Below are positions 15,378 through 23,635 of a DNA stretch of 64,000 bases, in pieces. How positions within the stretch are numbered: the stretch's first letter is position 1; the number at the start of each line of letters is the position of its first letter. The notes under the pieces were generated by a model. The model was not told the DNA's origin. It was given only the letters and a program-made list of their open reading frames with translations, and searched no databases. The DNA lies in NCBI GenBank assembly GCA_038229135.1, contig JBBROS010000006.1, forward strand, positions 44,837 through 108,836. The letters run 5' to 3'. A program made the translations under genes and the position numbers. The stretch is from JBBROS01 sp038229135 (GTDB lineage: Bacteria; Pseudomonadota; Alphaproteobacteria; Acetobacterales; Acetobacteraceae).

Positions 15378-16652
15378 ATGGATGCACCAACCGGCTGGCT
15401 CGTCGCCGCCCCCCGCTCCGGCTCCGGCAAGACCACGATCACCCTCGGCCTGGTCGCCGCCCTGCGCCGCCGGGGCGTGGCGGTCCGCACCGCCAAGTCC
15501 GGCCCCGACTACATCGACCCGGCCTTCCACGCCGCCGCCTCGGGCCACCCCGGCACCAATCTCGACAGCTGGGCCATGCCTCCCACCCTGATCGACGGGC
15601 TCGCCGCCGGGCCCGGCCTCCTCATCGTCGAGTCCGCCATGGGCCTGTTCGACGGCGTGCCCGCCCCCCCGGGCCGCTCCGGCGCTGCCGCCGACCTCGC
15701 CGAACGCCTCGCCTTGCCCGTGCTGCTGGTCCTCGATGTGAGCGGCCAGTCGCAGACCGCCGCCGCCCTCGCCCTCGGCATGGACCGCTACCGCCCGGGC
15801 GTCCGCGTCGGCGGCGTCATCCTCAACCGGGTCGGCAGCGCCCGCCACCGCACGGGCTGCGAGCAGGCCCTCGCCGCCATCGGCCTCCCCGTCCTCGGCG
15901 CCCTCCCGCGCGACCCGGCGCTCACCCTGCCCGAGCGCCACCTCGGCCTGGTGCAGGCCGGCGAGCACCCGGACCTCCCCGCTCACCTGGCCCGCCTCGC
16001 CGACGCCGCCGAGGCGCACATGAACCTCGATGCCATCCTCGCCGCCGCCGGCCCCCTCACGCTGCGGCCAGGCACAGCGCGCAGTCTGCCCCCGCCCGGC
16101 CAACGCATCGCCCTCGCGCAGGATGCCGCGTTCAGCTTCATCTACCCCCACCTCCTCCGAGGCTGGCGCGAGGCCGGCGCCGAGCTCCTCCCGTTCAGCC
16201 CCCTCGCCGACGAGCCGCCCTCCGCCTACGCCGATTGCTGCTGGCTTCCCGGCGGCTACCCCGAGCTCCACGCCGCCCGACTCGCCGCCGCCACACGGTT
16301 CCTCCAAGGCCTGCGCCGCTTTCCAGGACCCGTTCACGGCGAGTGCGGCGGCTACATGGCGCTCGGCACCATCCTCACCGACGCCCAAGGCACCGCCCAC
16401 CCCATGGCCGGCCTCCTCTCCCACGCCACCAGCTTCGCCACTCGCCGCATGACCCTGGGCTACCGAGAAGCCACCCTTCCGGACGGCACCGTCCAACGCG
16501 GCCACGAGTTCCACTACGCCCAACTTACAGCGCCGGGCACGGACGGCCCCTACGCCACCCTCGTCGACGGCCAAGCGACCCCCATCGGCCCCCATGGCGG
16601 CCGCCGCGGCCATGTCACCGGCACGTTCTTCCACGCAATTGCAACCGCGTAG
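15378..16652 (+). CDS. cobB: Hydrogenobyrinate a,c-diamide synthase CobB
   Basis: Glutamine- and ATP-dependent amidation of the a and c acetate side chains, giving the substrate of CobNST. The protein has 424 residues. The N-terminal dethiobiotin-synthetase-like ATPase domain has AAPRSGSGKTT near residues 10-20 and KSGPDYIDP. The C-terminal class I amidotransferase domain has WLPGGYPELHA and the nucleophile cysteine in HGECGGYM, with the closing GHEFHYA histidine. The ATG at 15378 is preceded by CGCCCCC without a clear ribosome binding site. A perfect 7-bp hairpin begins at the stop codon. Confidence 0.95.
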   Translation: MDAPTGWLVAAPRSGSGKTTITLGLVAALRRRGVAVRTAKSGPDYIDPAFHAAASGHPGTNLDSWAMPPTLIDGLAAGPGLLIVESAMGLFDGVPAPPGRSGAAADLAERLALPVLLVLDVSGQSQTAAALALGMDRYRPGVRVGGVILNRVGSARHRTGCEQALAAIGLPVLGALPRDPALTLPERHLGLVQAGEHPDLPAHLARLADAAEAHMNLDAILAAAGPLTLRPGTARSLPPPGQRIALAQDAAFSFIYPHLLRGWREAGAELLPFSPLADEPPSAYADCCWLPGGYPELHAARLAAATRFLQGLRRFPGPVHGECGGYMALGTILTDAQGTAHPMAGLLSHATSFATRRMTLGYREATLPDGTVQRGHEFHYAQLTAPGTDGPYATLVDGQATPIGPHGGRRGHVTGTFFHAIATA

Positions 16653-16671
16653 GGTGGGTGCAACCCACCAA
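16650..16671. repeat. Short perfect inverted repeat at the cobB stop (family C)
   Basis: GGTGGGT (16653-16659), loop GCA, ACCCACC (16663-16669). The first bases TAGGGTGGGTGC include the cobB stop codon. The sequence resembles a hairpin repeat common after proteobacterial genes, and it could act as a 3' end stabiliser or weak terminator. Confidence 0.65.
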
Positions 16672-16679
16672 CGGCCGCC

Positions 16680-16970
16680 TCAGATGAACTGCCCGCGCAG
16701 GAACCCGAGTGCCGGCAGCGGCGTCCACCCCCGCGGCAGCTCCTCCCGCTTGACCGGTGCCACCGTGTAGAGCGGCGCAGGCTGGCGCGTGCTCCGCAGC
16801 AGCGCCGCGTAGGCCCTGATCTGCTGCTCCCGCCAGGCCCTGTCCGCCAACGCCCGCTCGCGGCTAGGGAATACCTCCGCCACCCGCGTCCGGCGCCCGA
16901 TCGACGCCATCACCGCCCAAAGCGTATCGGCCCCGCTCCCACGCGGCCGGAACTCCACGATTTCGGACAT
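16680..16970 (-). CDS. Small hypothetical protein
   Basis: 96 residues, starting SEIVEFRPRGSGADTLWAVMAS. It is rich in arginine with alternating helical segments (AEVFPSRERALADRAWREQQIRAYAALLR), and it has no signal peptide or membrane segment. The codon pattern is like neighbouring genes, with strong third-position G/C. I do not recognise the family. It lies between convergent cobB and leftward chaC; the 60 bases between it and chaC hold nothing recognisable. Confidence 0.65.
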   Translation of the reverse strand: MSEIVEFRPRGSGADTLWAVMASIGRRTRVAEVFPSRERALADRAWREQQIRAYAALLRSTRQPAPLYTVAPVKREELPRGWTPLPALGFLRGQFI

Positions 16971-17030
16971 GCACTAGCCTCCGACACCACACTTTGGGCA
17001 GCACGCGCGCCCGCTGCAACCCTTACACGC

Positions 17031-17642
17031 CTAACCCAGCCGTCGCACCGCCGCTTCCAGCCGCTCGAGCCCCGGGTCGGGGATGCCGGCCTCCGCCAGG
17101 CTGCGTACGGTTTCATACAAATAATCGGCATTGCTGCCGCCCGGCCCCACGGCGCGCGCGATCCGCCCCGCCTCCTCGGCCAGCGCCAGCTCCGGCACGA
17201 AGTCGGGGTGCCCCGGGTCCGCCACGAAGGCCAGCGCAACCTGCTCGGCCCCATCCATGGCCAGCGTGAGCCAGGCCGGGCGATAGCCGCCGCAGGACAT
17301 CTCCCGCCTCCAGACCTTCGGCAGGTCGTCCGCCACCACCTCCCCAGGCACGCGCAACGCGAGCCCCGGGCAGGTCGGCCCTGGCTCCAGCGCCAGCATG
17401 AGCGCCGGGGCGACGAGGCTGCCACGACCCTTCGCGTCATTGAGGCAGAAGCGCCGCCGCCAGCCCGGCGCCTCGGCCACGCGCCGCTCCATCACCGTGG
17501 CCTCGGGGCTCCAGATCAGGGAGCCGTAAGCAAACAGCCACACATCGTCGCCCTGCCGCCAGCCCCCGCCCGGCCGCGCCCGCATCGCAGCGTCGTAAGC
17601 TACCGTGTCGTCCAGCACGCGGTCGGCGATGTTCGTGTCCAT
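17031..17642 (-). CDS. chaC: ChaC-like glutathione-specific gamma-glutamylcyclotransferase
   Basis: Cleaves glutathione to 5-oxoproline and cysteinyl-glycine. The protein has 203 residues. The substrate-binding motif DVWLFAYGSLIWSP is near residue 33, RRFCLNDAKGRGS follows, and the catalytic-region WRREMSCGGYRPAWL and NADYLYETVRSLAEAGIPD are typical of ChaC. It is divergent from xthA with about 40 bases between the starts. Confidence 0.88.
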   Translation of the reverse strand: MDTNIADRVLDDTVAYDAAMRARPGGGWRQGDDVWLFAYGSLIWSPEATVMERRVAEAPGWRRRFCLNDAKGRGSLVAPALMLALEPGPTCPGLALRVPGEVVADDLPKVWRREMSCGGYRPAWLTLAMDGAEQVALAFVADPGHPDFVPELALAEEAGRIARAVGPGGSNADYLYETVRSLAEAGIPDPGLERLEAAVRRLG

Positions 17643-17683
17643 GCAGGGACAACGCGCCCCGCCGCTCGCGCGTTCATTGCCGC

Positions 17684-18448
17684 ATGCGCATCGCCACCTG
17701 GAACGTCAACGGCATTCTCCGCCGCCTCGACCAGCTCCTCGCCTGGCTCGAGGCCACGTGCCCGGACGTAGTCTGCCTCCAGGAGACCAAGGTGGAAGAC
17801 CGCGCCTTCCCCGAAGCCGCCCTCGCCGAAGCCGGATACCGCGGCGCCTGGGTCGGCCAGCGCACCTGGCACGGTGTCGCCCTCCTCGCTCGGGGCGAAG
17901 CGCCGATCGTGACCCGGCGAACGCTGCCCGGCGACGAGCACGACCGCGAGCCCCGCTACCTCGAGGCGGCAATCCAAGGCATCCTCGTCGGCTGCCTCTA
18001 TGCCCCAAACGGCAACCCCCAGCCCGGCCCCAAGTTCGACTACAAGCTGGCATGGACCGAGCGCCTCCTCGCCCACGCCGTCACGCTCCACACCCACCCG
18101 GCCGCACTGTGCGGCGACTTCAACGTCGTCCCCACAGCCTCCGACATCTACAACGAGCGCTCCTGGCTGAAGAACGCCCTGCTCCAGCCCGCCCCCCGTG
18201 CCCAGTTCGCCCGCCTGCTCGAAGCGGGCTGGACCGACGCCCTCCGCACCATCCACCCCGCCGAGGCCTGGACCTTCTGGAGCATCCTCCGCAACGCCTG
18301 GCCCCGCGACGCCGGCATGCGCATCGATCATTTTCTCCTGAGCCCCGCCCTCGCCCACCGCCTCGAGGACGCCGGCGTCGACCGCTCGATGCGCGCAAAC
18401 GCCAACCCCAGCGACCACGCCCCCGTATGGATCCATCTCGGCCCTTGA
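17684..18448 (+). CDS. xthA: Exodeoxyribonuclease III (AP endonuclease)
   Basis: Mg-dependent AP endonuclease and 3'-5' exonuclease for base-excision repair. The protein has 254 residues. The motifs RIATWNVNGI, VCLQETKVED, GCLYAPNGNP, CGDFNVVPTASDIY, MRIDHFLLS and SDHAPVW appear in order, supplying Asn, Glu, Tyr, Asp-Asn and the Asp-His pair of the active site. The start at 17684 was chosen because MRIATWN is the conserved beginning. Confidence 0.95.
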   Translation: MRIATWNVNGILRRLDQLLAWLEATCPDVVCLQETKVEDRAFPEAALAEAGYRGAWVGQRTWHGVALLARGEAPIVTRRTLPGDEHDREPRYLEAAIQGILVGCLYAPNGNPQPGPKFDYKLAWTERLLAHAVTLHTHPAALCGDFNVVPTASDIYNERSWLKNALLQPAPRAQFARLLEAGWTDALRTIHPAEAWTFWSILRNAWPRDAGMRIDHFLLSPALAHRLEDAGVDRSMRANANPSDHAPVWIHLGP

Positions 18449-18548
18449 CCCTCATCGCCGGTGGATCTGGGCGAACCAGAACCAGACAGCGCAGTCCTGT
18501 CGGTCCCTCAATCGCCACGCCTCCCGCTCCCGATGGCGGCGGCGGTGG

Positions 18549-19760
18549 CTAAGGGGCTGCAAACCCCGCCGTCGCCGCATACCCGCGCACGATCGCCTCC
18601 CGCTCCGCATGCGTCGCCACCGCATCCACGTCGCTGAACCCGAACGGCGCCCGCTCCTCCACGACGTCGATGACCCGCTCCGGCCCGCCGCGCCGGTTGA
18701 GGAGTACCACCTCGGCGGTCGCCGGGCGACGCTCCGCATCATAGGCCGCCAGCGCCTCGGGCACGGGCACCTCGGCCAGGTGCCGGGCCAGCGCCACCCC
18801 GTCCAGCACCGCCTGGCTCGCGCCGTTGCTGCCCACGGGGTACATCGGGTGCGCCGCATCGCCCAGCAGCGTCACCCGCCCCCGTGTCCAGGCCGCCAAC
18901 GGGTCCCGGTCGCACATCGGATACTCCCAGAACCGCCCCGACGCCCGGATCAGCGCCAGCGGGTCCACCAGGCCCAGCCGATCGAGTTGAAAGTTGTCCT
19001 GCACGAACGGCAGCAGGTCCTCGATTACGCCCTCGCGGCTCCAATCCTCCCGCCGCGGCGGCGGCGCGCTGCCATCCGCCACCCGCGCCTGCACCACCCA
19101 GTTGGTCAGCCGCGTGCCGGGCCGCGCCGGGTCGGCATAGATCGGATACAGCACGAACTTCGCCCGCATCCCGCCCGCGATCAGCATCGTCCGCCCATCG
19201 GCGAACACCGGCCATTCCACGGCGCCCCGCCAGAGCATGATCCCGTCCCACCGCGGCGCCCCCTCCGTCACGAACGCCGCACGCACCACGGAGTGGATGC
19301 CGTCCGAACCCACGAGCGCATCGCCCTGCACCACGCGCCCGTTCTCGAACCGCGCGGTCACGCCCTCAGCATCCTGCTCGAACGCCGCCAGCCGATGCCC
19401 GGCATGCACCGGGATGCCCCGCTCGAGCGCCGCCTGGTGCAGCACGCCCAGCAGCTTGCCCCGATGGATGCTGAACTGCGGCGCCGCGTGCCCGGCGTCC
19501 AACCCGCGCGCCTCCGTCCACACCGGCTGCCCGAAGCGGTTCGCCAGCACCAGCTCCCGCGTGCGGATCCCCACCGCGTCCAGCGCCGGCAGAAGCCCCA
19601 GCGCCGCCAGTGCCCCGATCGCATGCGGCAGCGTGTTGATCCCCACCCCCAGCTCCCGCACCTCGCTCGCCTGCTCGAACACCTGGCACGCGATCCCCCT
19701 CGCGTGCAGGCTCAGCGCCGCAGCAAGCCCCCCGATGCCGCCGCCGATGACGAGGATCAT
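18549..19760 (-). CDS. FAD-dependent aromatic monooxygenase (salicylate hydroxylase-like)
   Basis: 403 residues of the group A flavoprotein monooxygenase family. The FAD-binding ILVIGGGIGGLAAALSL is at the N-terminus, with VGSDGIHSVVR in the middle and the second FAD motif LLGDAAHPMYPVGSNGASQA near residue 290. It would hydroxylate an aromatic or enolic substrate with NAD(P)H and O2; the substrate cannot be told from sequence. It follows the SDR gene by one base, so the two form an operon that may act on the same compound. Confidence 0.85.
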   Translation of the reverse strand: MILVIGGGIGGLAAALSLHARGIACQVFEQASEVRELGVGINTLPHAIGALAALGLLPALDAVGIRTRELVLANRFGQPVWTEARGLDAGHAAPQFSIHRGKLLGVLHQAALERGIPVHAGHRLAAFEQDAEGVTARFENGRVVQGDALVGSDGIHSVVRAAFVTEGAPRWDGIMLWRGAVEWPVFADGRTMLIAGGMRAKFVLYPIYADPARPGTRLTNWVVQARVADGSAPPPRREDWSREGVIEDLLPFVQDNFQLDRLGLVDPLALIRASGRFWEYPMCDRDPLAAWTRGRVTLLGDAAHPMYPVGSNGASQAVLDGVALARHLAEVPVPEALAAYDAERRPATAEVVLLNRRGGPERVIDVVEERAPFGFSDVDAVATHAEREAIVRGYAATAGFAAP

Positions 19761-19761
19761 C

Positions 19762-20508
19762 CTACCGGCCTCCGTCCACCTGCAGGATCTGCCCATTCAC
19801 GAACCCAGCCAGGTCCGACGCAAAGAACAACACCGCCCCCGCGATGTCGTCCGCCGTGCCCATCCGCCGCAGCGCGATCCGCTCCAGCATCGCCGCCTGC
19901 CCGGCCTCGCCATACCGCGCCCACTGCTTCTCCGTGTCCGGGTTGCTCACGATCAGCCCCGGCGCCACCGAGTTCACGTTGATCCCGAACGGCCCCAGCT
20001 CGTGCGCCAGCTGCCGCGTCAGCCCCACCACCGCGTGCTTGGCGCTGCAATAGGCCTGGATGCCGGTCAGGCTCGCCTGCAGCCCGGCCCCCGAGCTGAT
20101 GTTCACGATCCGTCCGCCCCCCGCGCGCTTCATCCCCGGGACCACCGCCCGGCTCAGCGCGAACGCCGCCCCCAGATTGGCCGCAACGATCGCGTCCCAC
20201 GCCGCATCGCTCACATCCTCGAGCGGCATCGGCGCTTGCCCCACGACACCCCCCGCATTGTTCACCAACACCCCGATCGGCCCCGCCTCCGCCTCCACGG
20301 CCGCGATCCATCCCGCCGCCGCCGCCCTGTCCGCCAGATCCACCACGCGCATGGCCACGCCAGGCACCTCCGCCCCGCTTGGGGCCGCATAGGGCGAGCA
20401 CCCGAACACGCGCGCGCCCAGCCCCGCAAAACGCTCCGCGATGGCCCGCCCCAGCCCGTGCCCGGCGCCGCTCACCACCACCACCCGCCCGTCGAACCGT
20501 ATCTGCAT
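19762..20508 (-). CDS. Short-chain dehydrogenase/reductase
   Basis: 248 residues, classical SDR. Cofactor motif VVVSGAGHGLGRAIAE, NNAGG, the catalytic serine in NISSGAG and the YCSAK pair are present; RRMGTADDIAGAVLFFASD and NGQILQVDGG close the fold. The ATG at 20508 was preferred to the GTG at 20517 because the domain begins at once. It forms an operon with the downstream monooxygenase (1-base gap) and is divergent from asd (78-base gap). Substrate unknown. Confidence 0.87.
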   Translation of the reverse strand: MQIRFDGRVVVVSGAGHGLGRAIAERFAGLGARVFGCSPYAAPSGAEVPGVAMRVVDLADRAAAAGWIAAVEAEAGPIGVLVNNAGGVVGQAPMPLEDVSDAAWDAIVAANLGAAFALSRAVVPGMKRAGGGRIVNISSGAGLQASLTGIQAYCSAKHAVVGLTRQLAHELGPFGINVNSVAPGLIVSNPDTEKQWARYGEAGQAAMLERIALRRMGTADDIAGAVLFFASDLAGFVNGQILQVDGGR

Positions 20509-20586
20509 CGCTGGCACGCCCCACCTACGCTTGTTCGGCCCTAGTCAAGTCCTGTAACCATCTCCGACGCAACTCGGGGAAGCACA

Positions 20587-21612
20587 ATGGGCTACAAGGT
20601 CGCAGTCGTCGGCGCCACGGGAGCGGTCGGGCGCGAGATCCTCAAGACGCTCGCCGAGCGCGGCTTCCCCGTGCGCGAGATCGTCGCACTGGCCAGCCCC
20701 CGCAGCGCCGGGCAGGAGATCAGCTTCGGCGAGAAGCAGGTGCTGAAGGTCCGCAACCTCGAGACCTACGACTTCGCCGGCACGGACATCGCGCTCTTCA
20801 GCCCCGGTGCGTCCGTCAGCGCCATCCACGCCCCGCGCGCCGCCGAAGCCGGCTGCCTCGTGATCGACAACACGAGCCAGTTCCGCATGGAGTTCGACGT
20901 GCCGCTGGTGGTGCCCGAGGTGAACCCGGAGGCGCTGGGCCGCATCCGCCGCAACATCATCGCCAACCCCAACTGCAGCACCATCCAGATGGTGGTGGCC
21001 CTGAAGCCGCTGCACGACCGCTTCACCGTCAAGCGCATCGTGGTCAGCACCTACCAGTCCGTCAGCGGCGCCGGGAAGGAGGGCATGGACGAGCTCTGGT
21101 CCCAGAGCCGCGCGATGTATGTGAACGACCCGGTCACGGCGCAGCAGTTCACCAAGCAGATCGCCTTCAACTGCATCCCCCACATCGACAGCTTCATGGA
21201 CGACGGGTCGACCAAGGAGGAATGGAAGATGGCCGTCGAGACCCGCAAGATCATGGGCGGCGACATCAAGGTGGCCGCCACCTGCGTCCGCGTCCCGGTC
21301 TTCATCGGCCATGCGGAAAGCGTCGCCGTCGAGTTCGAGCAGCCCGTGACCGTGGCCGAAGCCCGCGCGGCGCTGCGCGAGGCGCCGGGCGTGGTGGTCC
21401 AGGACACGCGCGACGATGGCGGCTACACGACCAACATCGACTGCGTGGGCGAGGACGCGACGTATGTCAGCCGCATCCGCAAGGACCCCACCGTCGAGAA
21501 CGGCCTGCTCCTCTGGATCGTCGCCGACAACCTCCGCAAGGGGGCGGCACTCAACGCGGTGCAGATCGCCGAGATGGTCGTGGCGAAAGGCCTGCTGAAG
21601 CAGGCCGCCTGA
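20587..21612 (+). CDS. asd: Aspartate-semialdehyde dehydrogenase
   Basis: Reduces aspartyl phosphate to aspartate semialdehyde with NADPH, the branch point to lysine, threonine and methionine. The protein has 341 residues. VVGATGAVGREIL is the dinucleotide motif, the catalytic cysteine is Cys130 in ANPNCST, and the substrate-binding TYQSVSGAGKEGM and RVPVFIGHAES (catalytic His) follow. A GGGGAAG sequence precedes the ATG. The next gene overlaps the stop by one base (TGATG). Confidence 0.96.
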   Translation: MGYKVAVVGATGAVGREILKTLAERGFPVREIVALASPRSAGQEISFGEKQVLKVRNLETYDFAGTDIALFSPGASVSAIHAPRAAEAGCLVIDNTSQFRMEFDVPLVVPEVNPEALGRIRRNIIANPNCSTIQMVVALKPLHDRFTVKRIVVSTYQSVSGAGKEGMDELWSQSRAMYVNDPVTAQQFTKQIAFNCIPHIDSFMDDGSTKEEWKMAVETRKIMGGDIKVAATCVRVPVFIGHAESVAVEFEQPVTVAEARAALREAPGVVVQDTRDDGGYTTNIDCVGEDATYVSRIRKDPTVENGLLLWIVADNLRKGAALNAVQIAEMVVAKGLLKQAA

Positions 21613-22199
21613 TGCAGCACACGGCGCTCCTGCTCTGCGACCTGCAGAACGATTTTGTCTCTGCAGGCGGCGCCTACCACCGCGGCAACACGGGTGCCCC
21701 GGAGATCGCCGCCCTCCCTGCCCGGCTCGCGCCCCTCGCGGACGCGTTCCGCCGCGCCGGCGGCTGGGTGGTGTCCACCCACTTCACCCTCGTCCCCATG
21801 CGCGGCGGCGAGCCGTTCATCTCGCCGCATCTCCGCGCCGCCCGCCCCTTCCTCCGCCGTGGCGACTTCGCCCCCGGCAGCTGGGGCCACGCCCTCGTCG
21901 ACGAGCTCGGACGTTCCGACATCGCCGTGGAAAAGATCGCGTTCAGCGCCTTCTACCAGACCCGCCTCGAATGGGCCCTCGCCCGTGCCGGCATCACCCA
22001 CCTGGTCGTCGCCGGCATCGTCACCAACGGCGGCGTCGCCAGCACCGTGCGCGACGCCCACGTGCGGGACCTGCACGTGACGGTCCTCGAGGATGGCTGC
22101 GCCGCATTCGACTCGGCGACACACGACACGGCCATTGCGGCGCTGCGGCCAGTCGCACGCATCCAAACCGTGCAGGACGCGGTCGAAGCGTTCGCGTAG
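21612..22199 (+). CDS. Isochorismatase-fold hydrolase with the catalytic cysteine replaced
   Basis: 195 residues of the cysteine hydrolase/isochorismatase superfamily. Asp10 (LLLCDLQNDF) and Lys108 (EKIAFSAFYQT) of the usual triad are present. The nucleophile position in the TN-x-C-V motif reads TNGGV, so Cys is replaced by Gly141. True isochorismatases also lack this cysteine, so the protein may be a hydrolase acting without a thiol, or inactive. It is coupled to asd by TGATG. The substrate is unknown. Confidence 0.8.
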   Translation: MQHTALLLCDLQNDFVSAGGAYHRGNTGAPEIAALPARLAPLADAFRRAGGWVVSTHFTLVPMRGGEPFISPHLRAARPFLRRGDFAPGSWGHALVDELGRSDIAVEKIAFSAFYQTRLEWALARAGITHLVVAGIVTNGGVASTVRDAHVRDLHVTVLEDGCAAFDSATHDTAIAALRPVARIQTVQDAVEAFA

Positions 22200-22254
22200 T
22201 CGCGTCGAGCGTCTCCCTGTGCCCTGCGGAGTGGGGGCAGCCGCATCGTATTCC

Positions 22255-22339
22255 GTCATCGCGGGCCGAAGGCGTGGCGATCCAGGGCCGCACCGAGAGG
22301 GCCCATCGGCTCATTGACCGGCGCTTCGCTCGCGACGAA
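22255..22339. repeat. Family A palindromic repeat
   Basis: The left half GTCATCGCGGGCCGAAGGCG with TGGCGATCCAGG is nearly identical to the cobN copy. The right half is reduced to GCTTCGCTCGCGACGAA, so this copy is partly decayed. It fills most of the 172-base gap between the asd operon and marC. Confidence 0.8.
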
Positions 22340-22371
22340 CACCGATGCCTGCAGCGCAGCTTGGCGCTCGT

Positions 22372-23031
22372 TCACCGCGCCAGCAGCGGACCCAGCACGT
22401 CCGTGACCCCGGTGATGAGCAGTTGCACGCCGATGCAGAACAGCAGGAACGCCGAGAGCCGGGTCAGCGTCCGGCTCCCGTTCCGCCCCAGCACCTGGCT
22501 CAGCCGGTCCGACGACGCATAGAGGCCGGCAATCACCACCGCCAGCAGCAACGCCGCCACGGTCACGCCCACGAAGAACCACGCCGCCGCCACCCCTGGC
22601 GGGTGCCCGGCCCCCAGGGCCACGGACACGGCGATCGTCCCCGGCCCGGTCGTGAACGGCAGCGTCAGTGGGAAGAACGCGACGTCCTCCGGCGTCCCCT
22701 CGCCCGCACCCTCCGTCTGCTCCTGCTTGCGCCCCTCCCGACGCTCCGGGCTGCCCAGCAGCTCCCACGCGAACAGCGCCAGCACCAGGCCGCCCGCGAT
22801 CCGCAAGGCCGCGATGCTGATGCCGAACAGCGCCAGCACGTAGCTCCCGCCGCCCAGCGCGGCCAGCATCACCAGGAGCGAATACACCCCCACCCTCCGC
22901 GCCAGCGCCACCCGCTCCGCATGTGTCCGGTCCGCCGTCGCTTCCCGGAAGATGAAGGCGCCTGCAACCGGGTTCACGATGCTGAACAGCGCCGGGAAGG
23001 CCAGCAGGAATGCAGCCAACGCCTCGTTCAT
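22372..23031 (-). CDS. MarC family integral membrane protein
   Basis: 219 residues with six predicted membrane segments. The conserved N-terminal FPALFSIVNPVAGAFIF and mid-protein FFPLTLPFTTGPGTIAVSVALG are hallmarks of MarC/YhgN. The stretch between segments 3 and 4 (SPERREGRKQEQTEGAGEG) is a charged cytoplasmic loop. Function of the family is not established. The start ATG overlaps the stop of the regulator gene upstream (ATGA), so the two are co-expressed. Confidence 0.88.
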   Translation of the reverse strand: MNEALAAFLLAFPALFSIVNPVAGAFIFREATADRTHAERVALARRVGVYSLLVMLAALGGGSYVLALFGISIAALRIAGGLVLALFAWELLGSPERREGRKQEQTEGAGEGTPEDVAFFPLTLPFTTGPGTIAVSVALGAGHPPGVAAAWFFVGVTVAALLLAVVIAGLYASSDRLSQVLGRNGSRTLTRLSAFLLFCIGVQLLITGVTDVLGPLLAR

Positions 23032-23498
23032 CGCGCTTGCCGCAACGGCAGCGAGGTCCGATACGCCACGCGCTTCAGCGCGAACGCACTCTCCACGCCC
23101 CGCACGCCCGCGATCCGCGTCAGCTTCGTCCGCAGGAACTCCTCATACGCCCCGAGGTCGGGCGCCACGACCCGCAGCAGGTAGTCGCTGGCGCCCGACA
23201 TCACGTAGCACTCCATCACCTCCGGCAGCCCCTCGATCGCGCGCTCGAAGGCCGCGAGATGATCCTCCGTCTGCGCCGACAGCCGCACGCTGACGAAGAC
23301 GTTGACCGGCAGCCCCACCCGGTCCTGGTCGAGCAGCGCCACGTATCCGCGGATGATCCCGCCTTCCTCGAGCAGCCGCTGACGGCGATGCGCCGGGCTC
23401 GGCGACAGGCCAGCAACCTCCGCCAACTCGAGGCTGGTCGCCCGGCCCTCGCGCTGCAGGTGCTCGAGGATGGCTTGGTCGATCCGGTCAAGTCTCAT
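23028..23498 (-). CDS. Lrp/AsnC family transcriptional regulator
   Basis: 156 residues. The N-terminal winged helix-turn-helix reads RLDRIDQAILEHLQREGRATSLELAEVAGLSPSP, followed by the RAM (ligand-binding) domain with VMECYVMSGASDYLLRV. It starts at the ATG at 23498. It is divergent from the indolepyruvate oxidoreductase gene, and the 137-base gap contains a perfect palindrome at 23536-23554. The likely role is amino-acid-responsive control of that gene and of itself; this is inference from position. Confidence 0.92.
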   Translation of the reverse strand: MRLDRIDQAILEHLQREGRATSLELAEVAGLSPSPAHRRQRLLEEGGIIRGYVALLDQDRVGLPVNVFVSVRLSAQTEDHLAAFERAIEGLPEVMECYVMSGASDYLLRVVAPDLGAYEEFLRTKLTRIAGVRGVESAFALKRVAYRTSLPLRQAR

Positions 23499-23535
23499 CG
23501 CGTTCGTGAACAACCCTGCTGTAGTGCGCTGCACC

Positions 23536-23554
23536 ATTGGCAGGATCTGCCAAT
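23536..23554. promoter_or_regulatory. Candidate operator for the Lrp-family regulator
   Basis: Perfect inverted repeat ATTGGCAG-GAT-CTGCCAAT, 8-base arms with a 3-base centre. It lies in the middle of the divergent gap between the regulator and the oxidoreductase. Lrp-family sites are palindromes of about 15 bases, so size and place fit. It would cover the expected -35 area of the rightward gene. Confidence 0.6.
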
Positions 23555-23635
23555 TCCCGGACAAGTTTAGCCTATCTTCGGCAGCACACGCCAACACCTT
23601 CCGCGTTACGATCAGGTGTCATCCCGGAGCGCTCC

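Noticed and set aside
18505..18538. Possible half copy of family A after xthA (ATCGCCACGCCTCCCGCTCC)
   Set aside because: Only the right arm is recognisable and with several mismatches; could be chance in GC-rich DNA.
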